From Zygnema cylindricum (Eukaryota > Streptophyta > Zygnematophyceae > Zygnematales > Zygnemataceae), in contig JBBHKE010001036.1 of the NCBI GenBank assembly GCA_037447655.1, forward strand, positions 1 to 64,000: a stretch of 64,000 nt of DNA, in the 5' to 3' direction. The stretch's first letter is position 1, and every line of letters starts with the position of its first letter. Both the position numbers and the translations under genes were made by a program. A model generated the notes under the pieces. The model had not been told where the DNA came from. It saw only the letters and a program-made list of their open reading frames with translations, and did no database searches. This document shows, in pieces, positions 53,009 to 63,829 of the stretch.

Positions 53009-53023
53009 GGTTATGGGCCCACC
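53009..53023 (+). other. primer binding site of D
   Basis: GGTTATGGGCCCACC adjoining the LTR. Identical to I and H. The ATG at 53013-53015 opens the gag frame and would be the first usable start in this copy, because the LTR start is followed by a stop. Confidence 0.86.
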
Positions 53024-53720
53024 CTTTAGGGTGCCCACCTTCAATGGATCTAGGTTCATCTATTGGGAATATATGATGATGGGAGCTTTGTGCGAAAAAC
53101 GATACTGGGGTATCGTTAGTGGACAAGTGAAACATCCACCTTTGGGAACTCCACCAAGATTTCGAGGAGTAAGGTTTCTGCAACAACGCCTGCCTCAGCG
53201 GAGGAGGCATATGATAGGGAGAGCAGTGTGTCCGAAAAAGGGAAAGAGAAAGAGACACCCCTCACTCCTATTTGCCACAATACCATGAGCGGCAACCGTG
53301 AAGACCGGGCAGAACAATACTCAAATGTGGGAGGATGTAAACATGGCTGCCAAGAACTTTATTCTCATACACCTCACTTAAGCTTTGGCCACTCTTCATC
53401 TTCACATTTACAAGGCCGAGGAGTTGTGGGTGAGTTTGGTGGAGATTTATAGAGCTGGAACTATTTAGGAGCTCCAGTTGGTTGAGCAAAAGATAGTGAG
53501 TTACACTTACAAAGGAGGAAAGATGTTAGATTACTGTAATGATCTTTCTTGTTTGTGTATGGAGATGGAAAGTGCCGGGTGGACAGGTACAATGAAAATG
53601 AAAATTAACACTCATATCATGAAATTACTAGATGAGTTCGAGAACATAGTGTATCAAGTACAGGAAATGCCTGATAGTTCATAGAAATGGAACACAGTGG
53701 TCAGGATGATACTTCAAAAA
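53013..53720 (+). pseudogene. gag: copia gag (element D), frameshifted
   Basis: Starts at the ATG inside the primer site: MGPPFRVPTFNGSRFIYWEY, GALCEKRYWGIVSGQVKHPP, then shifts frame near 53180. Further segments are 53228-53452, and 53478-53684 (MVEQKIVSYTYKGGKMLDYC, KINTHIMKLLDEFENIVYQV) ending in a stop. Same architecture as gag of I and H. Confidence 0.83.
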
Positions 53721-53724
53721 CACA

Positions 53725-54207
53725 TTGGAGATTAGGAGAGGAGGGAAAAGCATTCAAGCTCTAGCTGCAGGAGGGGACCGATGGGGGAAGGACCCGAAGA
53801 AAACTTACAAAGGGGAAAGAGATTCATCTGGGGGGCCGAGGCCCCCAAAGGGTCTTTGTCATTTTTGCAAAAAGCTGGGACACTTCATGGTAGATTATGT
53901 CAAGCTGTCGGAGCTGAGGCTCCAAAAGAACCGTGGAGGGGGTTTTTCCGGAGGGAAGAAAAAGGCACTTGTGGTTATAAAAGTGACAAGAGAAACCGAG
54001 GATGAGTCCTCTAAGGAGGATGGGGAGCTTCTTCTTGACGAGAGCCAGGAGGAGAAGGAGATCCCTCGCAGACAAAAGTGTGCCCTTGGAGCAATTCGGG
54101 AAGATCCACAAGAAGGATGGATAATCGAATCAGGTGCATCCATGGATATGTGTCGTGATAAAGAACTCTTCACTAACCTAAGAAAGATCCCTACTGTAGA
54201 AATATAG
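53725..54207 (+). pseudogene. copia zinc knuckle and protease (element D)
   Basis: Zinc knuckle C-HF-C-KKLG-H-FMVD-Y: the last ligand Cys is Tyr. The protease active site reads WIIESGASMDMC, so the catalytic Asp of D-S-G is Glu. A TAG at 54206 follows IPTVEI. Either change should disable its domain. Confidence 0.83.
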
Positions 54208-54222
54208 TATGGGGATGGGAGA

Positions 54223-55050
54223 GTGGTTACCACAGATCTAGTGGGATCAATAGATCTGGAAGTCTTAATGGAGGGTAAGACTTCTATACTTACATTCTCA
54301 GATGTACTCTACATTTCTCAGCTGAGTAAAAATCTTGTCTCTACGTCTGTGCTTGATGACAAAGAGTTTGATACCTTCACTAGAAAGGGAGTCTTTACAG
54401 CTAAGTATAGAGATGAAGTTTACTTCACTGCCGATAAGGGTAGCCCAGGAATGTTTAGGCTTAACCTGAGTAATGAAAAGAAGAATGCTTATTATGTTGG
54501 TGTTCCTAAGTTGATGATTTGGCATAAGCGGTTGGGGCATGTGCATTTGGATAGGTTAAGGGAAATGAAAAAGCTTGGGGTAGTAGAAGGCATTCAGTTT
54601 GGGGATAACGAAATGATGGATAATTATAGTGGTTGTGCTCAAGGTAAGGCTTACAAACTTCTTTTTCCCAAAGCCGCCACCTATAGAGGTGAGAAAGTGT
54701 TAGACTTCGTCCACACAGATATTTGGGGACCAGCAAAAGTACCTTCGGTTGGAGGAAATAGGTTTATGATGACAATAACCGATGACTGGTCTAGATACTC
54801 TATAGTCTATTTTCTGAAAACAAAGTCTGAAGCATCAACTTACTTCAAAGAATATAAAGCCTGGGGTGAGAAGTTGCATGAAACCCCCATTAAGAGGATA
54901 ACGAGTGATAATGGGGGGGAATATACCTCTAACAAGTTTGAGGAATATCTCAGAGATGAGGGAGTGCAACACCAGAAAACTGTACCATATAACCCAGAAC
55001 AAAATGGGGTAGTTAAGAGGCTGAATCGAACACTAGGAGATAGTGCGTGA
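54223..55050 (+). pseudogene. copia integrase core (element D), catalytic Glu lost
   Basis: Protease tail (LVGSIDLEVLMEGKTSILTF), GAG-pre-integrase, zinc region (WHKRLGHVHLDRL, SGCAQGKAYKL), Asp 1 (FVHTDIWGPAK), Asp 2 (TSDNGGEYTSN). The third catalytic residue is Lys (QNGVVKRLNRT) where I has Glu (QNGVAERLNRT). A TGA at 55048 ends it just after LGDSA. Confidence 0.86.
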
Positions 55051-55053
55051 AGT

Positions 55054-55578
55054 ATGTTGGCAGACAAGAAAATAGGAAAGAGATTTTGGGTAGAAGCAAT
55101 GAATTGTGCCAACTACATTAAATATAGAGTCCTTACCTCAGCTATAAAGGGAGTGACACCTTATGAGAGATGGGTTGGAAGGAAACCAAATATCTCACAC
55201 CTTAAAGTATTTGGTAGCCAAGTTTACAGTCTTGACACGGATAGAAAAAACTGGAAACTAGATGCTAAGGGAAAACGTGGATACTTTGTGGGATATGATG
55301 AGGATGTTAAGGGATATAGAGTCTTTGACTTAGCAAAGAAAGATATAATTCTGGTCGAACACTTAGTTGTCATGGATGAAGGGAAGTCATTTGACCCCTT
55401 CAAATATACAAAGAAGATAAGAATCAGATTTGAGTCCGATAGTGAGGAGAACTCGGTCGTTCCCGAAAGGGACATGAGTGAAACCGTGATTGCTGATTCA
55501 GGGGAGATCCAAGATACAGGAGACTCACCAGAAACCTCACATACTCCTATGGACTTCGAGAAGATAAAAGAAGCGTGA
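55054..55578 (+). pseudogene. copia integrase C-terminal part (element D)
   Basis: Same frame as the core after the stop: KRFWVEAMNCANYIKYRVL, VTPYERWVGRKPNISHLKVF, YSLDTDRKNWKLD, GYFVGYDEDVKGYRVFDL, VVMDEGKSFDPFKYTK, then the acidic linker to a TGA at 55576. Confidence 0.84.
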
Positions 55579-55593
55579 CAAGAACCGACTTCC

Positions 55594-56532
55594 ATGGACA
55601 GGGGAGGCGATGAGACAGTGAGAAGAAATCCAAGACTTCCCTCCATTCCAGCTTCGGAGTTTGAGGGAGGAAGGAGTAACAGCAAAATGATATATGAAAA
55701 ACAAACGGCTAATAAGGTAACTAAGCTATTTCACCTAGATGAGCCTCAGTCTTACTCAGAGGTAGTGAATATTCTAGAGAAAGAAAGATGGATTAGAGCC
55801 ATAAATGATGAGATGGCTTCTATCATGGAAGCAAATACTTAAAAATTAGCGGATTGTCCTCCAGACAGAAAACTTATTGGGTGTAAATGGGTATTTAAAC
55901 TAAAACTGAACCCAGATAATACCATTGAGAGATATAAGGCTCGATTTGTAGCGAAGGGGTTCACTCAAAAGGAGGGGATTGACTATGAGGAGACCTTTGC
56001 TCTAGTTGTTCGGTTCCCCACAATAAGGATTCTCCTTAGTCTGGCAGCAGCGAAAGACAAGGAAATCCACCAGATGGACATTAAGACAACTTTTCTTAAT
56101 GGTGAGTTAGAGGAAGAAATTTTCATGAGGCAACCCAAGGGGTTCGTGGAAGAAAGAGAAGAGAGCAAAGTGTGCAGGCTTATAAAATCCTTATATGGAC
56201 TAAAGCAGGCTCCCCGAAAGTGGAATAAGAAACTGCATGAGATTCTCACCGATCTGGGATATATCCGGATCAGCTCTGACCATTCTATCTATATGTTTGA
56301 AGATGAGATTGGTGTCATTTTTATTGCAATTTATGTGGATGATCTGCTTGTGTTGAGTAAGTCTTTGGAGAAGATCAATAGGCTGAAGAAAGATCTTAGG
56401 GGCAGATTTGATATGAAGGATTTAGGGGAGGCAAAATATATTTTGGGGATCCAAATGGAGAGAGATAGGGGGAAGAAGATTATCAGACTTACTCAGAAAG
56501 AAGCAATAGGTAATATGCTTGAGAAATTCTAG
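55594..56532 (+). pseudogene. copia reverse transcriptase (element D), one early stop
   Basis: Linker (LPSIPASEFEGGRSNSK), RT start (NDEMASIMEANT) and a TAA at 55840. Then the same domain continues: [53 protein letters not shown], catalytic YVDD at 56332-56343, [32 protein letters not shown] at 56530. Catalytic residues intact. Confidence 0.87.
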
Positions 56533-57306
56533 ATGGAAAATGCTAACAGTTGTACCACTCCCATGGACTTGAAAAAAGTAAGTGATGGGAGTGTTGAAGG
56601 AGGAGTGATGATCTTAGACGATCAAATGAGTCCAGAGGAGAGAGAGTTTATGAAATCTATCGGTTACAGACAGTTCGTAGGAAGTTTGATCTACTTTATG
56701 AACTGCACCAGGCCGGACATAGCGGCAGCAGTTGGAGTACTCAGTAGGAGTGTTAATGATACTAAGAAGAGAGATTGGGAGGCAGCCAAGAGAGTCATGA
56801 TATATCTGGTGGGAACTATAGAGTTATGGTTGCATTTGGGAGGGGAGCACACTCACATCACTACTTGGAGTGATGCGAGTTATGGGGACGCACCTATGAG
56901 ACGATGCATTTCTGGATATGTGTTGTATGTTGGGGAAGGTGCTTGCTGTTGGAGCACTAAGCAACAAAAGGTGGTTGCTCCGTCCACTATGGAGGCTGAG
57001 TACATAAAGTTGATGTGGGTCAAGTCTTTGCTGCAAGAACTGGGGTATATGAAGTAGGGAGTGCATGAAGTGTTTTGTGATAATCAAGCGGTCATAGCAA
57101 TTGCAGCCAATCCAAAACATCATTTTAAGGCTAAACATATGGACATAAGATTAAGTTTTGTAAGAGAAAAAGTTGAGCATAAAATAGTGAATCTTGTATA
57201 TAGATATGATGAACAAATGGTGGCTAACATGATGACCAAACCTCTGCCCTCTCCAAAGTTAAAATACTGTAGGGAAAAATGTGGATTAAAAGAAAAGGTA
57301 AATTAG
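56533..57306 (+). pseudogene. copia RNase H (element D)
   Basis: RQFVGSLIYFMNCTRPDIAA, KRDWEAAKRVMIYL, WSDASYGDAPMRRCISGY, GEGACCWSTKQQKVVAPS. In the MEAEY block about nine residues present in I, A and H are deleted (MEAEYIKLMWVKS). A TAG at 57055 precedes the last part, 57061-57306: VFCDNQAVIAIAANPKHHFK, KHMDIRLSFVREKVEHK, MMTKPLPSPKLKYC. Confidence 0.86.
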
Positions 57307-57324
57307 ACTAGAAAATAAGGGGAG

Positions 57325-58332
57325 TGTTGAAATAAGTAGTTTTTGTTGTATTTTCTAGGTCTAAAACTTATTAGCGGAAACATCTAAAGAAAATGTAGGC
57401 AGCCGCCTCCATCTTTTCTCTCTTGCCCCCATACTTGTTGTAGTCACTGAAGGAGAGAGAGAGCGATAGAACCATGGCTGCCTGAGCTCCATAGGAAGGA
57501 CTAAAGATTGACTTAAGTCACTCCCAACAAAAGGTTGAGTCCGGCAGGACTCGAACTGCCGACTGGCAGAGCGCGGCGTAGCCGTTAGCTCTGACTAGTT
57601 TGTCGTAGAAGTTTTGTTAGGAGATATAGGGTTTCATTAGTATTTAAACTATTGTATAATACAGAAACCATTTAACTGTAATATGGACGAACGGACATAG
57701 AAATTGTTAAGATTTAGTGCGAACGACATTTCGCACGACACAAATGAAACGAACATTTGTTTTAAACGGTCGACATTCAATGTCGGATTTAATCCGACGG
57801 CGCACATCATCGCCGAGATGGCGGAATGGTCACTTTGAATTTTATGGACGTGGCATGACGTGGCGCCGCGTGGAAGGATGACATTCGGTCGCGAGAATTC
57901 TGGAGAATATACGAACGAGTGAAAAAGTGACACGCGTCCACTCAGCAGCCTTGTCGTACACCAGCCGTACAGAAAGGACATCGGCCGTAATACCTTTATG
58001 TACTTTACAGTAATATGATTGGTTCGTACTTCAGTAGATAGGTGTTATGAGAGAGGTTTAGGACTTAGGAAATTTTGGTAGATAGTTACCTCTCTCTAAA
58101 GAGAGCTTTGTATAAAATTGGCATTTTTGCCGGCTCATAACTAATCGGCCGGTTGGCCGTTTTCAGTGATTCTTTTTGCTACGGACTCAAGGGAGTCTAG
58201 GCTGCATAAGGGTGCAGTCAAATTGTCATTTTGCCTTTCTGGACAGTAGTGGTTGTGGCTTGAAGTGGGTTAGTTAAATACTATCTAGAGGCTTCATGTA
58301 TTCTGTGGTCCAATGGAGGACACAGAATTGCA
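57325..58332 (+). mobile_element. 3' LTR of D
   Basis: Follows purine tract AAAATAAGGGGAG (57312-57324). Ends ATTGCA, then TSD GTTAA. Keeps ATG GAG GAC ACA GAA TTG CA at its end, so a 5' LTR templated from it would give an uninterrupted gag start across the primer site. tRNA-like module 57533-57608. Confidence 0.93.
57533..57608 (-). other. antisense tRNA-like module in 3' LTR of D
   Basis: As in the 5' LTR with several substitutions: A-box-like AACTAGTCAGAGC, T-arm GGCAGTTCGAGTCCTGCC with a fully paired GGCAG/CTGCC stem. Confidence 0.62.
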
Positions 58333-58337
58333 GTTAA

Positions 58338-58733
58338 CATGTCAATTGCTTCTTCACCTGTTGGCACAAATATCAACTCAATTTCACCAACATTTACTAA
58401 ATCTTTCTCAAAATGCCATTGAATCTTAATGTGTTTAGTCATCTTATGAAACACTAGATTCTTAGCCAATGGAATACTAGTCATATTATCTGAAAACAAC
58501 TTCATACATTTAATCACAATTCCCAACTCACTCAACATTTCTCTTAACCAAATTGAAGGTTTTGCAGCATGGCAAGCCGCTATGTATTCGGCCTTTGTTG
58601 ACCTCAAGGCCACCGTAGGTTGATGTCTCGAACTCCATGAAATTGCACCTCCATATAAGACAAAAGCGTAACAAATGTTGACTTTTGCGTGTCGAAGTCT
58701 CCACCCGAATCGGAATCTCAATATCCAAAACAA
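58338..58733 (-). pseudogene. copia RNase H (element E)
   Basis: - strand: GGAISWSSRHQPTVALRSTK, AEYIAACHAAKPSIWLREML, LFSDNMTSIPLAKNLVFHK, MTKHIKIQWHFEKDLV, and FVPTGEEAIDMLT, which is cut by the D insertion; the frame then runs on into LTR D. Conserved copia RNase H motifs identify the domain. Confidence 0.83.
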
Positions 58734-58939
58734 TCTAACTCTGAATCCGCATTATAAATCAAACCATAACTTAAGGTTTGAACCAAATATCTAAAAATCA
58801 TTTTAACACTCTCCCAATGACACTTCTTAGGTGCTTGACAATATGTACTTACAATACTAACTGCAGCTAGATATATCAAACAACCAAAAACTTATGTATA
58901 AGATACATCAATTGTTGGCTCACTTTCTGCTTTACTCAA

Positions 58940-59760
58940 CTAAACTCTAGGATCCAAAGGTGTACTCAAAGACTTAGCATTCAACATAGAAAATGTACGT
59001 AAGACTTCCTTACAATATTGTTTCAGACTAAGTTTCAAAGAACCAGCCTTATCTCTTATCACCTCAATACTAAGAATATACTTAGCTTCTCCTAAATTTG
59101 TAACTTTAAAAATTTTATTAAGAAAACATTTCAATTCTTGAATCCTTTTTGGACTATTTGAAATCATAATAAAGTCATCAACATACACACTAAAAATAAT
59201 CTGATCAACTCTTTCTCTTTTCACATAAACACCTAAATCTGAAAATGTACGAAAAAAGCCAAAATCCAGAAGTACCTTGTGAAAACGAGTATACCAAGTC
59301 CTTCGTGCTTACTTAGGTCTATAGAGAGACTTCTTCAACTTCCGCACATGTCCAGGTATTCCCGAAACTCCTTGTGGAATCTTCATATAAACTTCTTCTT
59401 TCAATTCTCCATTTAGAAAAGCAGTTTCCACATCAACTTGGTGGAAATAGTTTCTCTTAGCAGCGGCAATCGCAATAATCATCCTTAAACTATCAAACTT
59501 AACTACAGGTGCATATGTTTCTGTATAGTCTATACCTTTTTTTTGCTGAAAACCTTTACCAACTAATCTTGCCTTATATTTGATAATTTCACCTGATGCA
59601 CCCGTCTTAGTCTTAAATACCCATTTACAATCAATAGCTTTCTTTCCCTCAGGTAAAACTACTTCTTCAAATGTTCCATTATCAATAATTGACTTAAGTT
59701 CTTTCTCAAAAGCTGGTTTCCACTTTTCATTCCAATCACTTGATGCAACAGCTTTTGAAT
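58940..59760 (-). pseudogene. copia reverse transcriptase (element E)
   Basis: 59224-58940 carries the catalytic YVDD (IIFSVYVDDFIMISNSP), [16 protein letters not shown] and STPLDPRV. The upstream RT part (59760-59300) is readable in pieces, including an AKRNYFHQVDVETAF-like stretch and CKWVFKTKTGASGEIIKYKA, with stops between. Degenerate. Confidence 0.8.
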
Positions 59761-60050
59761 AGGACTTAGGATCCCCATTCAGAGGCTCACTCAGTAATTG
59801 CTATAAAAGAAACTCATTTAATCTAGCATCTGAAATAAAATTAACCGACTTATCTTTAGCATTCATATGAAGGGTTAATCTCGGAGGAGCGTTTCATTTA
59901 TTCGTTCGATTAATTCTCCTAATAACAACTTCTTCTTCAACAAAATCATCTCATTCACCCTTCTCACGTACAAATGACAAACTACATTCACTTCTTTGTC
60001 TGCTAAGGGTCTTTTCACTAGACTTAGAACTTCGATTCCATTCTCACTTT

Positions 60051-61060
60051 TCAAGCTTTCAAAATCTGATTGGGAGAATTCAGATTCTTACCAACTTTAA
60101 TAGATTTCTTCTTTTTCAATGGAATTTCACCTTCTTCCTCTTCGTCACTCTCGTCATCAATTTTGATCTCCTCCAAATTGCTCTCTTCCTCAAAATCCAA
60201 ACTTTCTTCCTTATCTATTGTGAACTCCATTGCTTTCGCCAAATCTTTGTGAAACTCCACATCCCTCGATTCGAAAACCGTTCGAGTAGCGGGATTACAA
60301 ATCTTGTATTGCCTTGAATTTGGACTATATTCAACAAAAACACACGTCCAAGATCAGGGACTGAAATTCCGGCTCGATATCTCTTTTTGATGTAGACAGT
60401 GGCTCGACATCCCCAAATCCTCAAATGTCGAACAGATGGAATCTTGCCACTCCGTAAATCTTTAGGAATCTTTTCTCCTGAAACCGAGGTTAGTATTGTG
60501 TTACAAATGTAATTTGCTGTAGGAACAGCTTCTTCCCAAAACCTTACACTATGTTTCTTACTATGTAACATAGCTCTAACCATCTCTTAAAGTGTCCTAT
60601 TCTTTCTCTTAGCAATTCCATTAGACTCCGGTGAGTATGTAGTAGTAAATTGCTGCTTAATCCCCCTTTTTTGACAAAAGATTTTAAAAGCAACAAATTC
60701 CCCTCCATTAGCATATCTTATTGTTTTTAACTTTCTATCCGTTTCTCTCTCAGCTATAAAAGAAATTCTTGAAACTTATATAACACTTCTGACTTATGTT
60801 TCAACAAATATACCGAATTCTTTTGACTATAATCATCCACAATAACAAAGATATATTTATGTCGTCCTAGACTTACTAATTTGACTACTCCACATAAATC
60901 TACACAAACAAGCTCAAGGGGAGCCTTAGCTCTATAATTCACATGTCAATCACATCTTTTACAGGATGAGATTTCACATCTTTGACATGATGAGATTTTA
61001 TAATCTGTTTTCCTTTGCTACAACCATTACAACCTTGAACTTTCTTTTCGAATACACACT
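60051..61060 (-). pseudogene. copia integrase (element E), fragmented
   Basis: 60942-60754: first catalytic Asp region (APLELVCVDLCGVVKLVSL, YIFVIVDDYS). 60583-60215: KKHSVRFWEEAVPTANYICN, IWGCRATVYIKKRYR and the usual C-terminal block. 60260-60051: acidic linker (EEEGEIPLKKKK). The middle, with the second Asp and Glu, is out of frame. N-terminal zinc ligands (CNGCSKGKQ-like) lie near 61020. Confidence 0.78.
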
Positions 61061-61317
61061 CTAATCCTCTTACAGCTGCACTTTCATCATATTCTTTGTA
61101 TTTGATTCATAAGTATGAGAAAGTCTATGATGCCATAAACTAAGATCTCTTTCAAAACTTACAGCATTCACTGAAATTCCTCAACTCTGATGTTTTTGTG
61201 GTCTAATCCATTTTAACTTACTTTTTTAACTTACTTTGCAAACAATCGGTCAGATACCTTCTCCAAATTGATTTCCTTCTCTATCATGGAAAATTATCCT
61301 TCCATTTTCAAACGAGG

Positions 61318-61600
61318 TTACTCTACCACCATTTCTTTGTATCTGAGGAACACTAACAAGGCATACAACTTCAAAACTTTGTTCAAATTCACTTTCCTTA
61401 CAACAACTTGACAATTCACATTCTTAACAGGTAAATTTAATCTGACAGTTCCCACTGTATATATCGGGACAATATGCCCACTAGCAACCGTAATAGTTTT
61501 AGAAACTGTAAGCTTTCTCAAATCTGTAAATAAAAGTAAGATCACTACAAACATGATGAGTTGCACCCGAATCAACTATCTAATATTACTATATCCAAAT
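61318..61600 (-). pseudogene. copia protease region (element E)
   Basis: A DSGATHHV active-site motif is readable on the - strand near 61575-61550, followed by stops and frame changes. The open frame from 61575 is mostly out of the protease frame. Motif intact, domain not. Confidence 0.68.
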
Positions 61601-62211
61601 CCTTTGCCATCATTCTTTTTACTCTTCTCCACACCTTTTAGAAGGTTAATAGCAAAGTCAAAAGTAGGACCCTCTGTAGATCTTATAACTTCAACGGTGA
61701 CATCAAACTTAGATGGTAATCCATTTAGAAACACAAATACTTTTTCATCTTCAAGAGGAAACATTCCTGCGCTATTCAATTGCGCTATCAATACAATAAA
61801 TCTTTTTAAAGCATCATCAATCGACTCATTGCTTTTCATCCTAAACAGAATAAAGTCTTCAAATACATAATTAGACTTAGTTGCAAATCCGTTCTCATAC
61901 AAATTTTGTAGATGAGTCCAACAAGCATGAGCCGTATCCTGAGTTAATATATGCTCATGAACTGAACTACTACTACTACTCTGAAGTAATGCAGTCATAG
62001 CTGCCATATCTTTATCAACCCACTTTTTCCTTCCTTTTGCATCTAATGGTCTTTTCTCTTCTCCAGTAAGTATTTTCCACAATTTCTTTGGAGTAAAGGT
62101 TCCTTGAATATATCTCTTCCATACAGGATAATTATTTCCATTAAGCATGATATTTTTTGAAGACACCTTATAATTTGACTCGTCATCATCATCATAAGAA
62201 GTTACTTTCAT
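61576..62211 (-). CDS. gag: copia gag (element E), open frame of 211 codons
   Basis: Typical gag_pre/UBN2 copia gag: NIMLNGNNYPVWKRYIQGTF, LWKILTGEE, KWVDKDMAAMTALLQSS, AHACWTHLQNLYENG, MKSNESIDDALKRFIVLIAQ and FVFLNGLPSKFDVTVEVI. It ends in a stop before any zinc knuckle, so the C-terminal nucleic-acid-binding part is missing or lost by a stop. Other possible start codons exist upstream near 62480 (62495-62307 is open but unlike gag). Confidence 0.82.
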   Translation of the reverse strand: MKVTSYDDDDESNYKVSSKNIMLNGNNYPVWKRYIQGTFTPKKLWKILTGEEKRPLDAKGRKKWVDKDMAAMTALLQSSSSSSVHEHILTQDTAHACWTHLQNLYENGFATKSNYVFEDFILFRMKSNESIDDALKRFIVLIAQLNSAGMFPLEDEKVFVFLNGLPSKFDVTVEVIRSTEGPTFDFAINLLKGVEKSKKNDGKGFGYSNIR

Positions 62212-62555
62212 TTTGCCCTTTTTGACTTTCTTCTAAGAACTCTCATCATCTGAATTGCCACCAAAGGTAAGAGTTTAACCGAAAGATTATCTTTCTCTTT
62301 TTGCCTTTAGAAATTCGTAAAGTTCATCCATAGTCGGTGGATCAAACTGAATTGTGAGACTCTCCTTCGCCATTGATAGCTTCTGTCGCCATTAATAGCT
62401 TCTCTGATTCTCCAACTCCAAAATAGCTTCTCTGATTCTCCAACTCCAAAACTGACTACAGTGTCTTCTTTCTTTGTGGAGTATTCCTCCACCATAACTT
62501 ATATACTCTCAATCCTTAATCAAATCTTAAATCAAATCTAAGTGGAATAAACAGT

Positions 62556-62567
62556 GTTCCGATACCA
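62556..62567 (-). other. primer binding site of E
   Basis: TGGTATCGGAAC on the - strand, two bases from the LTR end. Resembles TGGTATCAGAGC, the complement of the plant initiator tRNA-Met 3' end, with two substitutions. Contrasts with the anticodon-arm sites of Cop1 and Cop2. Confidence 0.7.
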
Positions 62568-62569
62568 AT

Positions 62570-63217
62570 TGATAGGAATAAGAGTAAATCGGAATGCGCT
62601 CACAAATACTTAATGTCTCAATGCGGAAGCGAAATTAAAATGAAATCAAACATTACAACACATTGAAAGCACATACTACAAGATAGAGAAAAAATTAATA
62701 CTCAATAAAATAAACTCATATTAACTCAATCCTTTTACATTACACTTCTCTTAATTCATTCCTCCTTAATCGACTCTTGATTAATTCCTAATCGTTAATA
62801 ATCTAACTCACACGATGGCTTTTTAAACTTAGTCGTGGAAACAATCTAGAACATTAACTCTTGAAGTGTCTAAGTGTACTTAGACGCAAATGTGATACAA
62901 AACAAAATGAAACTACTAGAAACGAATCTGAACCGACAAATTCCTGTACAGAGAATTAAACTTACGCGAAACGAACTTACTAGATGTACGTCACGCGAAA
63001 TGAAACTTCTCGAAGTACTAGTCTAGAAGTCAAACGAAACAAAACAAATCAAATCTAATCTAATTTTTTACATGTGAAAAGTGCACGCATGAAATACTAC
63101 ATCAAACTATACGAAACAAAACTGAAATACGCAAACTGGCGCGCGACCAAAACTAATCCACAATAACTACATTCCAACATAACGTAAACGTAGATTTAAT
63201 AATAGTACGTCTTAACA
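62570..63217 (-). mobile_element. 5' LTR of E
   Basis: 648 bp, - strand start TGTTAAGACGTAC and end ATTCCTATCA. Uninterrupted counterpart of the 3' LTR. Confidence 0.9.
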
Positions 63218-63345
63218 TCTCTCTCACTCTCTCTCTCCCTCTCCCCCCTCCCTCTCTCCACCTCTCTATCTCTCCACCTGTCCCTTTTTCCCTCTCTCTC
63301 TCTTCCTCTCAACCTCCCTCTCTCACCCTTCCCCCCTACCCTTTC
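63218..63345. repeat. CT-rich microsatellite
   Basis: Irregular CTCTCTCC / CCCTCTC units on the + strand directly adjoining the LTR of E. Confidence 0.85.
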
Positions 63346-63424
63346 AGAAATAAGTTAATTAGAATCAGTACTATTACAAAGATGCTCTTATCATTTTTTT
63401 TCCTTTCTGTTTCCTCCCTCCACC

Positions 63425-63770
63425 ATGTTTATGCATGTGAGGGAGGAGGGTGGGGAAGGAGAGGGTAAAATGAAAGAGAGAGAGAGAGGTGGGGAGAAAA
63501 GAGAGAGGTGGGGAGAAAAGACAGAAGGTAAGAAAAGAGAGAGAGAGAGAGGCGGAGGAGTGGGCAAAGGAGAGATAAGGGATGGGAAAGGGTTGGGGAG
63601 GGATGACGAGGGAGGGAGGGGCGTTGTGGTGGAGGGATGAAAAAGTCAAAGTGAGTTGGGGATAGGAGAGAAAGGTAAAGTGAGTGAGAGCTACGGTTTG
63701 AAGGGAGTGAAAGAGGGTGGGATGGAGGGAAAACGGGAGTGACATAGAGAAAGAGAGGGAACAACTCTCA
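63425..63770. repeat. purine-rich (GGGAGAGA) tract
   Basis: Almost uninterrupted A/G on the + strand. Open frames on both strands here are composition artefacts. Confidence 0.85.
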
Positions 63771-63829
63771 CAGGTGTGTGGTTTCCACGGGTGGGTGCAG
63801 GTTTGATGGAGACGGGTGAGAAATCTTTT

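Larger units (their letters stand above)
52002..58332 (+). mobile_element. complete Ty1/copia element D (family Cop1), nested in E
   Basis: 6331 bp, LTRs 52002-53008 (1007 bp) and 57325-58332 (1008 bp), target duplication GTTAA (51997-52001, 58333-58337). It inserted antiparallel into the end of the RNase H region of E. Frames are close to intact but broken by stops and catalytic substitutions. LTRs differ at roughly 7% of sites over the first 160 bp compared by eye. Confidence 0.96.
49872..63217 (-). mobile_element. Ty1/copia element E (family Cop3), carrying two nested insertions
   Basis: 5' LTR 62570-63217, 3' LTR 49872-51895. Without the inserts (D with TSD, and a 1378-bp LTR-like insert) it is about 5.6 kb. 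Purine tract 51896-51910, primer site 62556-62567. Gag to RNase H reads right to left. No target duplication is seen: left flank TTGAT, right flank TCTCT microsatellite. Distinct pol sequence from Cop1 and Cop2. Confidence 0.9.

Noticed and set aside
49867-63222. Target-site duplication for element E
   Set aside because: Left flank TTGAT and right flank TCTCT do not match; the right side is microsatellite.
63425-63764. Open frames in the terminal purine/pyrimidine tracts
   Set aside because: Composition artefacts in low-complexity DNA on both strands.
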